The position numbers and the translations under genes were made by a program. Positions 7,393 to 15,498 of a stretch of 21,433 nucleotides of DNA are shown piece by piece (positions within the stretch are counted from its first letter, which is position 1; each line of letters starts with the position of its first letter). Location: NCBI GenBank assembly GCA_023389895.1, contig JAEWDX010000016.1, positions 1-21,433 of the forward strand, in the 5' to 3' direction. The stretch is from Bacillota bacterium. GTDB taxonomy: Bacteria > Bacillota > Bacilli > Bacillales > Cytobacillaceae. The notes under the pieces were generated by a model, which worked only from the letters and a program-made list of their open reading frames with translations, ran no database searches and had not been told where the DNA came from.

Positions 7393-8358
7393 TTGAAGAA
7401 AAAAATAAATTATACTGTGTTCTTCTTATGTTTACTTTCGTTTATGTTCTTAATTTCCTGTGAAAAGAAAGATACGAATGCTACAACTAATAGTCCTGAT
7501 TCGTCTAATGATAATATTGTTGTCGCATTCAAACATCCTGAAACAGAACAAAAATATAAAATAATAAATGCTTATAAACTATTTAATTCTTATATAGATA
7601 AGCTCGAAAGCAACCCAGATGCTTCAGCGATAGAAATTTATCAAAAAGAAATTATTGAGCCTGTATACAATGATTGTTTTGCGGATGCTGAACATATACA
7701 TATGGCAGATTCTTTTTTGAAAGAAGTGCCAATAAATCTCTCTGAAATCGTAAAAGTAAATGAAAAAATAGATGAAGAGGAAACAGAAAAAATCATTAAG
7801 GAAGCATTAATAAAATCATCAAATATTATACCAGCAGAAAAAGAAACAACAGTTTGTGTGTTCCCCTCTACAAATGCAAATTTACCCGTAATGGTCACTG
7901 TAGGTTCAGGAAAGATTATTGTTCTTTATAATAAAGATTATACAGAAGAAATACTTAGGGCAAGCATAGTACATGAATATCATCACAGTGTTTGGACTGA
8001 TAAATATTTTAATAAGAAAATGTCATTTTCTGTTTTAGATAATCTTATCTTTGAAGGAAAAGCAGTAATGTTTGGAAAGTTAGTTTATCCAGAAGTTAAT
8101 TTTCCACAAGTGTATTCTACTTTTGATAAACGGCTTTGGTCCAAAATAGAGCCAGATCTACATAAATATGACCTCGATAGGTCACTTGAAATTCTTATGG
8201 GGGGAAATGGAATCCCATATCATTATGGCTACAGTGAAGGTTACAAGATGGTAAAATCATTTCTTGATTTAAACCCAAATGTAAAGCCAGAAGAATGGAC
8301 TGCAATGAGTGCAAAGGATATTTTTGAAAAAGGAAATTATCTTGAACATTATAAGTAA
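7393..8358 (+). CDS. DUF2268-type putative Zn-dependent protease lipoprotein
   Basis: A 321-residue exported lipoprotein: the signal peptide ends in lipobox LISC with cysteine 23, followed by a Ser/Asn/Thr-rich linker. The catalytic-looking region has SIVHEYHHSVW, an HExxH zinc motif (H194, E195, H198), and a possible third ligand E221 in LIFEGKAVMFG. The C-terminal YHYGYSEGYKMVKSFL is typical of the DUF2268 family of predicted Zn proteases. It is therefore likely an outer-membrane-leaflet peptidase, with substrate unknown. The start is TTG 7393 with AGAGGAGGAGG directly upstream. A GC-rich palindromic element begins at its stop codon. It stands alone, between a minus-strand remnant and that element. 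Confidence 0.82.
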   Translation: MKKKINYTVFFLCLLSFMFLISCEKKDTNATTNSPDSSNDNIVVAFKHPETEQKYKIINAYKLFNSYIDKLESNPDASAIEIYQKEIIEPVYNDCFADAEHIHMADSFLKEVPINLSEIVKVNEKIDEEETEKIIKEALIKSSNIIPAEKETTVCVFPSTNANLPVMVTVGSGKIIVLYNKDYTEEILRASIVHEYHHSVWTDKYFNKKMSFSVLDNLIFEGKAVMFGKLVYPEVNFPQVYSTFDKRLWSKIEPDLHKYDLDRSLEILMGGNGIPYHYGYSEGYKMVKSFLDLNPNVKPEEWTAMSAKDIFEKGNYLEHYK

Positions 8359-8498
8359 AGGCTCTGTTAAAGGATAATGTTGATTTTTGCACCTGTTGAT
8401 TGGAGCGGAAGGTGCGATAGCGCCGAGGAGACTCCCGTACCGCCCGCGGAAAGCGAGCAACCCGGAGCGGAAATCAACAGTCATGTATAATAGAGCTT
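8358..8498. repeat. GC-rich palindromic dispersed element (MITE-like)
   Basis: A 141-bp block with imperfect inverted ends: AAGGCTCTGTTAA...TGTTGATTT at the left and AAATCAACA...ATAGAGCTT at the right. The inner part, 8395-8478, runs from GTTGAT to ATCAAC and is 63 percent GC (53 of 84 bases), far above its surroundings. It contains GGAGCGGAAGGTGCG, CGCCGAGGAGACTC, CCGCCCGCGGAAAGCGAGC and GGAGCGGAAATCAAC. I recall closely similar sequences in intergenic regions of many Bacillus genomes, usually longer, so this copy may be internally shortened. There is no open frame of note and no transposase. It starts at the stop codon of the DUF2268 gene and ends about 30 bases before the PhzF-family gene. 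Confidence 0.78.
8486..8491 (+). promoter_or_regulatory. Possible -10 box at the end of the palindromic element
   Basis: TATAAT lies inside the right inverted end, about 37 bases before the PhzF-family start codon. No convincing -35 hexamer is seen at the right distance, so promoter function is only possible. Confidence 0.3.
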
Positions 8499-8527
8499 AA
8501 GTAATTAACGTAAAGGGGGGATATTAA

Positions 8528-9421
8528 ATGAAAACAGTTAAGGTTTATCATTATGATGCATTTAGCAAAGAACCAAATAAAGGGAATCCTGCAGGAGTCG
8601 TTTTAAATGGGGATGATTTAACCGATAAGGAAATGCAAGAAATAGCCTTTAAAGTAGGATTTAACGAAACAGCTTTTGTTGTCAAGTCAGAAGTAGCAGA
8701 TATGAGAATACGCTTTTTTACACCAGGACATGAAATGAATCTATGTGGTCATGGAACAATGGCAACTATTTATGCGTTGCTATCAAATGGATTATTAAAG
8801 CAAAAAGAAACAATAACAATTGAAACAAGAGCAGGAAATCTACCAATAAATATTAATGTTTTATCAAATAATGAAATTCACATCACGATGAAACAGGCTC
8901 AGCCACAGTTCATAGAGTTTAAGGGGTCAAAGGAAGAGTTAGCTAACTCAATCGGATTACAGGAAGCTGATATTGCTGATGATTTACCGATTTTATATGG
9001 AAGCACAGGTACTTGGACATTATTAGTTCCAATAAAAAACCTAGCAGTATTTCAAAAAATGAAACCGAGTAATGAGATATTCCCAACGATACTAAAAGAA
9101 ATGCCGAAGTTATCCATTCATCCATTTTGTTTAGAGACGTATGATCCAGCTGCTCATATGCATGCGAGGCATTTTTCATCACCAATTTCTGGGTCAATCG
9201 AAGACGCTGTAACTGGAACAGCTTCAGGAGTAATGGGAGCATATTATGCAAAATACATAAATCCTAATTTTGAAAAATGCTTAAATCTTGTTGTGGAGCA
9301 GGGATTTGAAATTGGAAAAGATGGTAGAGTAAAAGTACAAGTTACAAGGAATGAAAATGATTTTGACATCGAAATAACTGGGAATGCAGTATTCGTAAGG
9401 GATTTTGAACTACATATTTAA
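8528..9421 (+). CDS. PhzF family isomerase-like protein
   Basis: A 297-residue member of the PhzF/diaminopimelate-epimerase fold. The N-terminal half has VYHYDAFSKEPNKGNPAGVV, GFNETAFV with the conserved glutamate E47 (the catalytic acid/base position in PhzF), and FTPGHEMNLCGHGT. The C-terminal half has the mirrored signature GSIEDAVTGTASGVMGAYYA. Both halves and the length are complete. Outside phenazine operons these proteins are mostly of unknown substrate, and no phenazine genes are near, so a general isomerase role is all that can be said. AAAGGGGGG precedes ATG 8528. A GNAT gene follows after 46 bases, probably in the same transcript. Confidence 0.92.
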   Translation: MKTVKVYHYDAFSKEPNKGNPAGVVLNGDDLTDKEMQEIAFKVGFNETAFVVKSEVADMRIRFFTPGHEMNLCGHGTMATIYALLSNGLLKQKETITIETRAGNLPININVLSNNEIHITMKQAQPQFIEFKGSKEELANSIGLQEADIADDLPILYGSTGTWTLLVPIKNLAVFQKMKPSNEIFPTILKEMPKLSIHPFCLETYDPAAHMHARHFSSPISGSIEDAVTGTASGVMGAYYAKYINPNFEKCLNLVVEQGFEIGKDGRVKVQVTRNENDFDIEITGNAVFVRDFELHI

Positions 9422-9467
9422 AAGGTCTAAACTATTTGTTTTAGGAAAATGAAGGGAAGTTATATTG

Positions 9468-9905
9468 ATGAAAATTAGAAAGCCAAACGATATTGAACTA
9501 AAAACAGTACTATCCCTTTCACCACAAGCTATCTTTGACGGTACATTAGGTGAAGTAAAGCCTACAAATGAAAAGGTGGAGCAGCTTGTTCAACCATTAT
9601 TGGCAAAGGGAAGCTATTATTTAATAGCAACAGAGAATGATAGAATAATGGGATGGATTTTAATAGGGGAAAGTAAAGATCAATTTTCGGATAAGAACTA
9701 TGGTTTTATCTATGAATTGTTTGTAGTAGAGGAATTTAGAGGTCAAGGAATATCTAAACAATTAATGAATACGGCTATTGAACATTTGAAACAAGCTGGA
9801 TACCCGGAAGTCCGTCTAAGTGCGTTTGTTGAAAACCCAGCTATTCAAATATATGAAAAAATTGGGTTTAGTAAAAGAACAGTGACGATGAGTTTACCGT
9901 TGTAA
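9468..9905 (+). CDS. GNAT family N-acetyltransferase
   Basis: A 145-residue single-domain GNAT enzyme. Motif A is YELFVVEEFRGQGISKQLMN (about residues 83-102) with the RGQGIS loop binding acetyl-CoA pyrophosphate, and the motif B region is VRLSAFVENPAIQIYEKIGF. The strand ATENDRIMGWILIGE is usual for the fold. GAAGGGA lies ten bases before ATG 9468; a TTG at 9465 directly ahead is equally possible on spacing and adds one residue. It follows the PhzF gene closely. The substrate is unknown. Confidence 0.9.
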   Translation: MKIRKPNDIELKTVLSLSPQAIFDGTLGEVKPTNEKVEQLVQPLLAKGSYYLIATENDRIMGWILIGESKDQFSDKNYGFIYELFVVEEFRGQGISKQLMNTAIEHLKQAGYPEVRLSAFVENPAIQIYEKIGFSKRTVTMSLPL

Positions 9906-10089
9906 GATATAATCCTTTTCATAAACGTAAAGTTATAGACTTAATAATTTTTAAAAAATTTTAAGTTATACATGAAAAAGGTGTGTTTCAATATATGAAA
10001 TATATAGAATTTGGTATAGGAAACAAGTGACCTGTTAGGACGGGAATAGAATTAAGTGATGGTACAGAATTATGAAAGGAAAGGTTAAC

Positions 10090-11670
10090 ATGCTTTCACA
10101 AATAATAGATGATTTTTTAATTGAGCAAAATGAGAAAATCAAATCTCTTTATAAACCAGTTACATTCAGCAATTGGATGGCAGCCACAACTGGGGAAAAG
10201 GAGTGGAGTGAAAAACATGAAAAAGCATTGGGTGAGTATTTTGCAAACTTCTCCAATCCAGATGTATTTAAAAAGGTAATTGCTTTAAGAGAAGAGGAAC
10301 ATCTCAATCCTATACAAAGACGACAGCTGGATGATTTATATAATAAAATGATAAAAAATCAGATTGATCAAAGTGAGACAGCGAAAACTCTAGAGCTAGA
10401 GAAGGATATTTCACAAATTTTTTCTACTTATAGACCAGTGCTTGATGATAAAGAGGTAATAAACAATGATTTGCTAGATATTCTTAAGAATAGCCAAAAT
10501 AATGAGGAAAGAAAAAACGCTTGGCTAGCAAGTAAACAAGTAGGTAAGAAAATTGAAAAGAAGCTCTTAGAATTAGTACATAAAAGGAATAAAGATGCAC
10601 AGGCACTAGGGTTTGATAATTTCTTTCAAATGAGTTACGCAACACAAGAATTAGATATTGATTTTGTTTTTGATACATTTCAACATTTAAAAAACCTTTC
10701 GGATGAACCATTTCGCAAAATTAAAGCTGAAATTGATCAAGAAAGGGCAGAAAAGCTCAGTGTTAAAATAGAAGATCTTCGTCCTTGGCATTATGTTGAT
10801 CCATTATTCCAAGAAGCTCCACCTGTAAGTAGTATCGACTTGGATGTATTTTATAAAGGCAAGGACTTAGAGAATATTGTTAGTCAAACATTCCAATCAA
10901 TGGGATTAGAGATGGAGGATATTCTTCAAAGAAGTGATTTATATCCCCGTAAAGACAAAAATCCTTTTGGTTTTTGTACAAATATTGATCGTAATGGTGA
11001 CATTAGGGTGCTAGTAAATCTTGATGAAAGTGTATTTTGGACAACAGCTTTATTGCATGAGTTCGGCCATGCCGCTTATTTCAAATATATTGATAGCAAT
11101 CTTCCATTTATTTTAAGATTTCATTCACATTCATTAACGACTGAAGCGATTGCATTATTTTTCGGACGAATGAACAAAACGTTGGCTTGGCAGCTACGAT
11201 TTCTTGGATTAAAAGAAGAGCAGTTGGAAGAGGAAATTCCAGCGATTCAAAAAATGCTCCAACGTCAAATGTTAGTATCAGCTAGATGGATAATCACTTT
11301 TACTTTTTTCGAGCGAGAGCTATACGAAAATCCAAATCAGGATTTGAATAAATTATGGTGGGAATTAGTAGAGGAAATCCAGTTTGTTCATCCACCAGAG
11401 GATACAAGCTATCCAGATTGGGCAGCAAAAATGCATTTTTCATTAGCACCAGCTACTTATCAAGACTATTTATTAGGTGAATTAACAGCTTCTCAGCTTC
11501 ATAACTGTATAGAAAAACATATCTCATCAGACCTTTTTAAACCAGAAGTCGGCAGTTATTTAATTGAAAGTTTCTTTAAGCATGGAGCATCTTTGCATTG
11601 GAATGAAAAAATAAAGAGGGCTACAGGAGAATACTTAAATCCAGAATATTTTATAAGGCAGTTTTTATAA
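10090..11670 (+). CDS. M2/M3-type zinc metallopeptidase
   Basis: A 526-residue, apparently cytosolic (no signal peptide) gluzincin. The zinc site is LLHEFGHAAYF (H323, E324, H327) with the third ligand probably E352 in LTTEAIALFFG. The C-terminal WWELVEEIQFVHPPED and AAKMHFSLAPATYQDYLLGE match the pattern of M2 peptidyl-dipeptidase (ACE-like) enzymes, including the conserved FHxxxxxPY-like stretch. The all-helical N-terminal 300 residues suit the M2/M3/M32 fold, in which a deep channel admits only short peptides. I place the start at ATG 10090, five bases after AAGGAAAGG; the in-frame ATG at 10072 has no SD. A shared terminator lies 21 bases after the stop. Peptide degradation is likely; the specific substrate is unknown. 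Confidence 0.87.
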   Translation: MLSQIIDDFLIEQNEKIKSLYKPVTFSNWMAATTGEKEWSEKHEKALGEYFANFSNPDVFKKVIALREEEHLNPIQRRQLDDLYNKMIKNQIDQSETAKTLELEKDISQIFSTYRPVLDDKEVINNDLLDILKNSQNNEERKNAWLASKQVGKKIEKKLLELVHKRNKDAQALGFDNFFQMSYATQELDIDFVFDTFQHLKNLSDEPFRKIKAEIDQERAEKLSVKIEDLRPWHYVDPLFQEAPPVSSIDLDVFYKGKDLENIVSQTFQSMGLEMEDILQRSDLYPRKDKNPFGFCTNIDRNGDIRVLVNLDESVFWTTALLHEFGHAAYFKYIDSNLPFILRFHSHSLTTEAIALFFGRMNKTLAWQLRFLGLKEEQLEEEIPAIQKMLQRQMLVSARWIITFTFFERELYENPNQDLNKLWWELVEEIQFVHPPEDTSYPDWAAKMHFSLAPATYQDYLLGELTASQLHNCIEKHISSDLFKPEVGSYLIESFFKHGASLHWNEKIKRATGEYLNPEYFIRQFL

Positions 11671-11690
11671 TTTTGTTCTTTAGATAGCTA

Positions 11691-11727
11691 TTTTAAAAGA
11701 GTTGCAAAAATTGCAACTCTTTTAAAA
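11691..11727. terminator. Bidirectional terminator between convergent genes
   Basis: A perfect 17-bp inverted repeat, arms 11691-11707 and 11711-11727, with core AGAGTTGCAA/TTGCAACTCT, a three-base loop and A/T runs on both sides. It can end the metallopeptidase transcript on plus and the GNAT transcript on minus. Confidence 0.92.
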
Positions 11728-11734
11728 TGGCATA

Positions 11735-12175
11735 CTATGATAGTCTTTTCAAATACACATAACTCACTTTATCATACTCCATCTTTTGCTCATAAAATCG
11801 GTGGGCATCAACTCGTTGTAAACCAGAAGAAAGTGAGACAATGTTAAATCCATTTTCTTTCGCCCATTCATGTACATACGTAAGTAGGATTTCACCATAA
11901 CCCTTTGAGCGAACGGCAGAATCTGTCACCAAATCGCATACATAGACAAACTTTCCATTATATAAAGTCAACTTTGGCATAAATCCAACAACTGCAACTA
12001 TTTTTCCCTTGTCATATAAAGAAACTAATTGATAGCTTTCCATTTCGGTTGCTTCCTTCACTAATTCTATAAAACTCTTTTCATCTAAGTGAGTTCGTAA
12101 CTGCTGCATGACTGGAAAAGCTTCTTTCCATTCATCCTCTGTTATTAGTTTCTTTATAGAGTGATTGTTCTCCAT
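11735..12175 (-). CDS. GNAT family N-acetyltransferase, divergent to MocR regulator
   Basis: A 146-residue single-domain GNAT protein. It has VVGFMPKLTLYNGKFVYVCD, motif A LVTDSAVRSKGYGEILLTYV (RSKGYG loop) and the terminal HRFYEQKMEYDKVSYVYLKR. The minus-strand SD GGGAGGAAG is five bases before the ATG. It is transcribed away from the MocR gene, which starts only 114 bases off, an arrangement often seen when such a regulator controls its neighbour; that control is inference. The substrate is unknown. Confidence 0.88.
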   Translation of the reverse strand: MENNHSIKKLITEDEWKEAFPVMQQLRTHLDEKSFIELVKEATEMESYQLVSLYDKGKIVAVVGFMPKLTLYNGKFVYVCDLVTDSAVRSKGYGEILLTYVHEWAKENGFNIVSLSSGLQRVDAHRFYEQKMEYDKVSYVYLKRLS

Positions 12176-12222
12176 GGTGCTTCCTCCCTTAATTTAATTA
12201 ATTATCTTTATTAAATCACAAG

Positions 12223-12268
12223 CTGGTATAATCGGAAGTATCAGATTATTAAAAGTTGATAGTACCAG
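12223..12268. promoter_or_regulatory. Extended -10 promoter and candidate operator of the MocR gene
   Basis: TGGTATAAT (12224-12232) is a perfect TGnTATAAT extended -10 for the MocR gene. It overlaps CTGGTA (12223-12228), which is inverted as TACCAG at 12263-12268, with a second inner pair TATCA/TGATA between them. The MocR-family regulator GabR recognises ATACCA-type half-sites, and TGGTAT is the complement of that. Binding here would cover the promoter and allow autoregulation. Confidence 0.45.
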
Positions 12269-12289
12269 AAGGGCGAGGAGAAAGTAATC

Positions 12290-13693
12290 ATGATTGAAAT
12301 AACGCCTGATTTAAATAGTAAAAGTAATCTCCCTTTGTATATTCAGCTTTCGAACTATATTAAGGATGAAATTTTAGCAGGGAGAATAAGACCAAATGAA
12401 AAATTACCGTCAAAACGAAATTTAGCAAAATACCTTGAACTAAGCTTAAATACCATTCAAGCAGCATACGACCAATTATGTGCAGAAGGTTATGTTGAAA
12501 GTAAACCTCGTAAAGGAGTATATGTTGTCGAATTAGAAGATGAGTTATTTCCTACTCAAACGTTGACCAAATTAATTGTGAAAAACGATGAGCAAGAATT
12601 AGCAAATATTAAAATGGACTTCAATTCTGGGACTGTTGACTTAGAGCAGTTTCCATATACGATTTGGCGAAAATTAACGATTCAATCGCTATATGAGGAT
12701 CAAAGTGAAGTTCTCAATATAGGTGACCCGAAAGGAGAATTACGACTTCGGGAAGAAATTGCAAACTATTTATTTTCCTCTAGAGGCGTGAAATGTTCAG
12801 CTGAGCAAATAGTGATTGGAGCAGGCACTCAAGTCCTCATCGGGTTATTATGTTTATTAATAGGTAAAGACCACATATACGCAATGGAAGAGCCTGGCTT
12901 TCATAGAACAAGAGTAGTTTTTCAAGATTTAGGGGTTAAGTTGCATGCCATTTCTTTAGATGACGATGGAATTAAGGTGAACCAATTAATAAACAGTGGT
13001 GCAACAGTTGCCTATGTTACTCCGTCTCATCAATTTCCTTATGGGATGGTTATGCCAATATCACGTAGAATGGAGCTCTTGAAATGGGCTGCAGAAGTAG
13101 ATGGCTTTATTATTGAGGATGATTATGACAGTGAATATCGCTATAAAGGCAAGCCAATTCCATCTTTGCAAGGGCTTGATAAGAATGAAAATGTCATCTA
13201 TTTAGGAACGTTTTCAAAGTCATTGATTCCTTCTATTCGCCTTAGCTACCTTGTACTACCAATGAAATTGGTGCAGAAATATGAAGAACATTTCTCTATT
13301 TATAAGCAAACTGTGTCTCGCCTTCATCAAGACACACTCTTTCGTTTCATGAATGAAGGTCATTGGTTTAATCATTTAAATAAAATGAGAACCCTTTATC
13401 GAAAAAAACAAAATACCTTCATCGAAGCAATAAAGATTCATTTAGGAGAGTATGTAGAGATCATTGGAGAAAAATCGGGACTTCATCTCGTTTTGGAAGT
13501 AAAGAATGGAATGACAGAAGAGGAACTAACTTGTTCAGCAATGACAGTAGGTGTGAAGGTATATCCATTGTCCACATATTTTGCAAAACCATTAGAAAGT
13601 CAAGAACCGAAAGTGTTATTAGGGTTTGGTGGGTTATCAATAGCCGAAATCGAAAAAGGTGTGCAGTTGTTAGGAGAGGTTTGGTGTAAATGA
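12290..13693 (+). CDS. MocR-type regulator (GntR HTH fused to aminotransferase domain)
   Basis: A 467-residue PLP-binding transcription factor. Residues about 12-75 form a GntR winged helix (LPLYIQLSNYIKDEIL, LPSKRNLAKYLELSLNT, GYVESKPRKGVYVV). From about 105 on is a fold-type I aminotransferase domain with IIEDDYDSEYRY and the PLP lysine K310 in YLGTFSKSLIPSIRLSY. Such proteins, for example GabR and PdxR, bind DNA as dimers and sense amines or PLP-linked metabolites through the aminotransferase-like part. There is no PdxST or GabTD pair nearby, so the inducer is unknown; the divergent GNAT gene is the most likely target. AGGGCGAGGAG precedes ATG 12290. The domain architecture is complete. 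Confidence 0.93.
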   Translation: MIEITPDLNSKSNLPLYIQLSNYIKDEILAGRIRPNEKLPSKRNLAKYLELSLNTIQAAYDQLCAEGYVESKPRKGVYVVELEDELFPTQTLTKLIVKNDEQELANIKMDFNSGTVDLEQFPYTIWRKLTIQSLYEDQSEVLNIGDPKGELRLREEIANYLFSSRGVKCSAEQIVIGAGTQVLIGLLCLLIGKDHIYAMEEPGFHRTRVVFQDLGVKLHAISLDDDGIKVNQLINSGATVAYVTPSHQFPYGMVMPISRRMELLKWAAEVDGFIIEDDYDSEYRYKGKPIPSLQGLDKNENVIYLGTFSKSLIPSIRLSYLVLPMKLVQKYEEHFSIYKQTVSRLHQDTLFRFMNEGHWFNHLNKMRTLYRKKQNTFIEAIKIHLGEYVEIIGEKSGLHLVLEVKNGMTEEELTCSAMTVGVKVYPLSTYFAKPLESQEPKVLLGFGGLSIAEIEKGVQLLGEVWCK

Positions 13694-13814
13694 CGGTTGT
13701 CTAGTTAATCTTTGTAACTTGATTTCTCTTTTTTATTCTGAAATTTCCTGATAATGTTAAAATAATAGAAAGGCAAATAAATAATTAACACATTTTTTCT
13801 AAGGAGTAAAAAAA

Positions 13815-14756
13815 ATGAACAAGTTTTATGCTTTATGCCTTCAGGGAGATATTCAAATGGCAATAGATTACCTTAGCTCTATTCAACCGAGGACGGAAGA
13901 AATTAAGGAATTGCTGCAGCTTTATCAAGACAGATTTTATTTCGCTAATTTTAAGAATTGTATTCCTATCGATGATCCATGGATTAAAAGTGTGACTGAG
14001 ATTTATTACCATTATTTTCAGAGTGTTTTAACTGGTTCAAAATCAGCGGAAAATGCCGAACTCGAACTTAGCCAGCAATTAGCTCAGATTTTGGGAGAAA
14101 AGCAATTTACAAATATTAAGGAAATTGAAAAGCAGCTAGAAAGGGTTTTTCAGGAAAAAGGTTATTATTTCTTAGGAGGAGTGACACCACCTTTTCGAGG
14201 ACCATATATTTGGAGACAAATGGAAACTCTTACGTTTGATGTTGAAATTCCCTTCGCAATAAAATCAGTAACTGTAAATATGATGTCTGATTTTATTCTT
14301 GAAAGCTGGATAGGATTTGCCACTTTTAATAAGAAAATGGTGGGTGGATGGGCGAAAGCAGATGGTTTATATTGTAATGCGAAATGCTACGAGAACCTGG
14401 ATGGTGATGAATTTCAAATTTCGTATTTAAAGCATGAAGCTCAACATTTATATGATTATGAACATTTTCCAGTGCTAACATCCTCAGAATTAGAATATCG
14501 TGCTAAATTAGTTGAATTAATTTATCTGAAGGACCATAGCACTTTATTCAAATTTTTTGATGAGGCAAAAAATGATCCTGATTTTCCACATCCCTATGCT
14601 TCATATCAAATTATTCATCATTTATCGAAAACTATTTTTGATAAAAAATATGAGCCAAATAAAATAGTGTGGTCTGAGACGAAGTATCAGGAAATTTCAT
14701 CAGCTGCTAGAGCCCTTTTAGAAAAGAGTACGGAAATAATACAAAAATCAGTCTAA
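13815..14756 (+). CDS. Uncharacterised protein with HEAQH motif, putative zinc hydrolase
   Basis: A 313-residue protein that I cannot place in a named family. It has no signal peptide or membrane segment. The N-terminal 130 residues look helical (LYQDRFYFANFKNC, EIYYHYFQSVLTG). The middle has GGVTPPFRGPYIWR and a run of beta-like strands. At 207-211 stands LKHEAQHLYDYEHFP, an HExxH motif, followed 14-16 residues on by SSELEYRAKLVEL, where E225 or E227 could be a third zinc ligand, as in gluzincins. A peptidase or other zinc-hydrolase role is therefore inferred, not shown. AAGGAG lies nine bases before ATG 13815. It stands between the MocR gene and a gene remnant and is probably transcribed alone. 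Confidence 0.7.
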   Translation: MNKFYALCLQGDIQMAIDYLSSIQPRTEEIKELLQLYQDRFYFANFKNCIPIDDPWIKSVTEIYYHYFQSVLTGSKSAENAELELSQQLAQILGEKQFTNIKEIEKQLERVFQEKGYYFLGGVTPPFRGPYIWRQMETLTFDVEIPFAIKSVTVNMMSDFILESWIGFATFNKKMVGGWAKADGLYCNAKCYENLDGDEFQISYLKHEAQHLYDYEHFPVLTSSELEYRAKLVELIYLKDHSTLFKFFDEAKNDPDFPHPYASYQIIHHLSKTIFDKKYEPNKIVWSETKYQEISSAARALLEKSTEIIQKSV

Positions 14757-14779
14757 ATAGTAAGTTAAGGAGGGGAATA

Positions 14780-14854
14780 TTGTTCTCATATAGAAGTATC
14801 GATTTACCAGAGGATATTGCCACAATTATTATGAAGATATTTGGTAGATTATAA
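14780..14854 (+). pseudogene. Possible N-terminal stub of a GNAT gene
   Basis: After a strong AGGAGGGG (14768-14775) a TTG opens a 24-residue frame that reads FSYRSIDLPEDIATIIMK and then stops at 14852-14854. FxYRSIDLPxD resembles the opening of several Bacillus GNAT acetyltransferases, so this looks like the surviving start of a deleted gene. The next 100 bases, to the DUF4269 start, contain stops in all forward frames near 14925 and no recognisable continuation. A short peptide could still be made from the intact SD. Confidence 0.35.
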
Positions 14855-14958
14855 ATTTTTTGAAAGAAGTATGGATTGCAAAGAATATTGGGTTAATCAA
14901 TTACTATGATTCGAGGCTCAGCTTGACTAGCCCATCCTGTATGTCGAAAGGAGCTATT

Positions 14959-15498
14959 ATGTTTCAAACGATTGAGTATTTAAAGTTTGGAAATGAAAGG
15001 CAGCGGAAGGCGTATTCAGCTATTCATTATTTAGGAATCATGAAGGAGTTAGGAGATTACACTCCTGTACTTTGCGGAACCCTTCCAATCGGGATTGATA
15101 TAGAAGGCTCAGATTTAGATATTATTTTGGAAGTTAATGACTTTAATCAGTTCAAGGAAAGGGTTGAATATCTTTATAAGGATAAGCAGGAATTTAGAAT
15201 AAAGCAAACAATAATAAGAAACGTCCCTGTAATAAAAGCTAACTTTATGTTTGGAGGCTTCGAGTTTGAGTTATTTGGTCAGCCTCAACCAGTTTACGAG
15301 CAATATGCATATATTCATATGCTTATCGAATATCATCTCATGATGGAAACACCACAACTAAGGGAAAAGGTAATAGCCTTAAAGCAACAAGGTTATAAAA
15401 CGGAGCCCGCATTTTGTAAAGCATTAGGTTTGGAAGGCGATCCTTATGAAACACTGATTGAATCCGGAGAAAAATTAAAATTACTAAGGAGGACATAA
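14959..15498 (+). CDS. DUF4269 nucleotidyltransferase-like protein
   Basis: A 179-residue protein of the DUF4269 type. Its GTLPIGIDIEGSDLDIIL (about residues 40-57) resembles the G-S-x-D-x-D site of nucleotidyltransferase folds, and FMFGGFEFELFGQPQPVYEQ and HMLIEYHLM are typical of the family. These proteins are uncharacterised; a nucleotide-transferring activity is inferred from the fold only. The start at ATG 14959 is chosen because GAAAGGAG lies seven bases before it; the in-frame region up to 14860 has no SD and an unlikely composition. Its stop overlaps the ATG of the following lipoprotein gene (TAATG), so the two are translationally coupled. Confidence 0.82.
   Translation: MFQTIEYLKFGNERQRKAYSAIHYLGIMKELGDYTPVLCGTLPIGIDIEGSDLDIILEVNDFNQFKERVEYLYKDKQEFRIKQTIIRNVPVIKANFMFGGFEFELFGQPQPVYEQYAYIHMLIEYHLMMETPQLREKVIALKQQGYKTEPAFCKALGLEGDPYETLIESGEKLKLLRRT

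Noticed and set aside
8195..8484. Minus-strand frames over the palindromic element
   Set aside because: They are by-products of the GC-rich repeat and the antisense of the DUF2268 gene. No SD and no recognisable protein.
8943..9251. 102-codon minus-strand frame inside the PhzF-family gene
   Set aside because: It lies wholly antisense to a complete, well-supported gene and has no family features.
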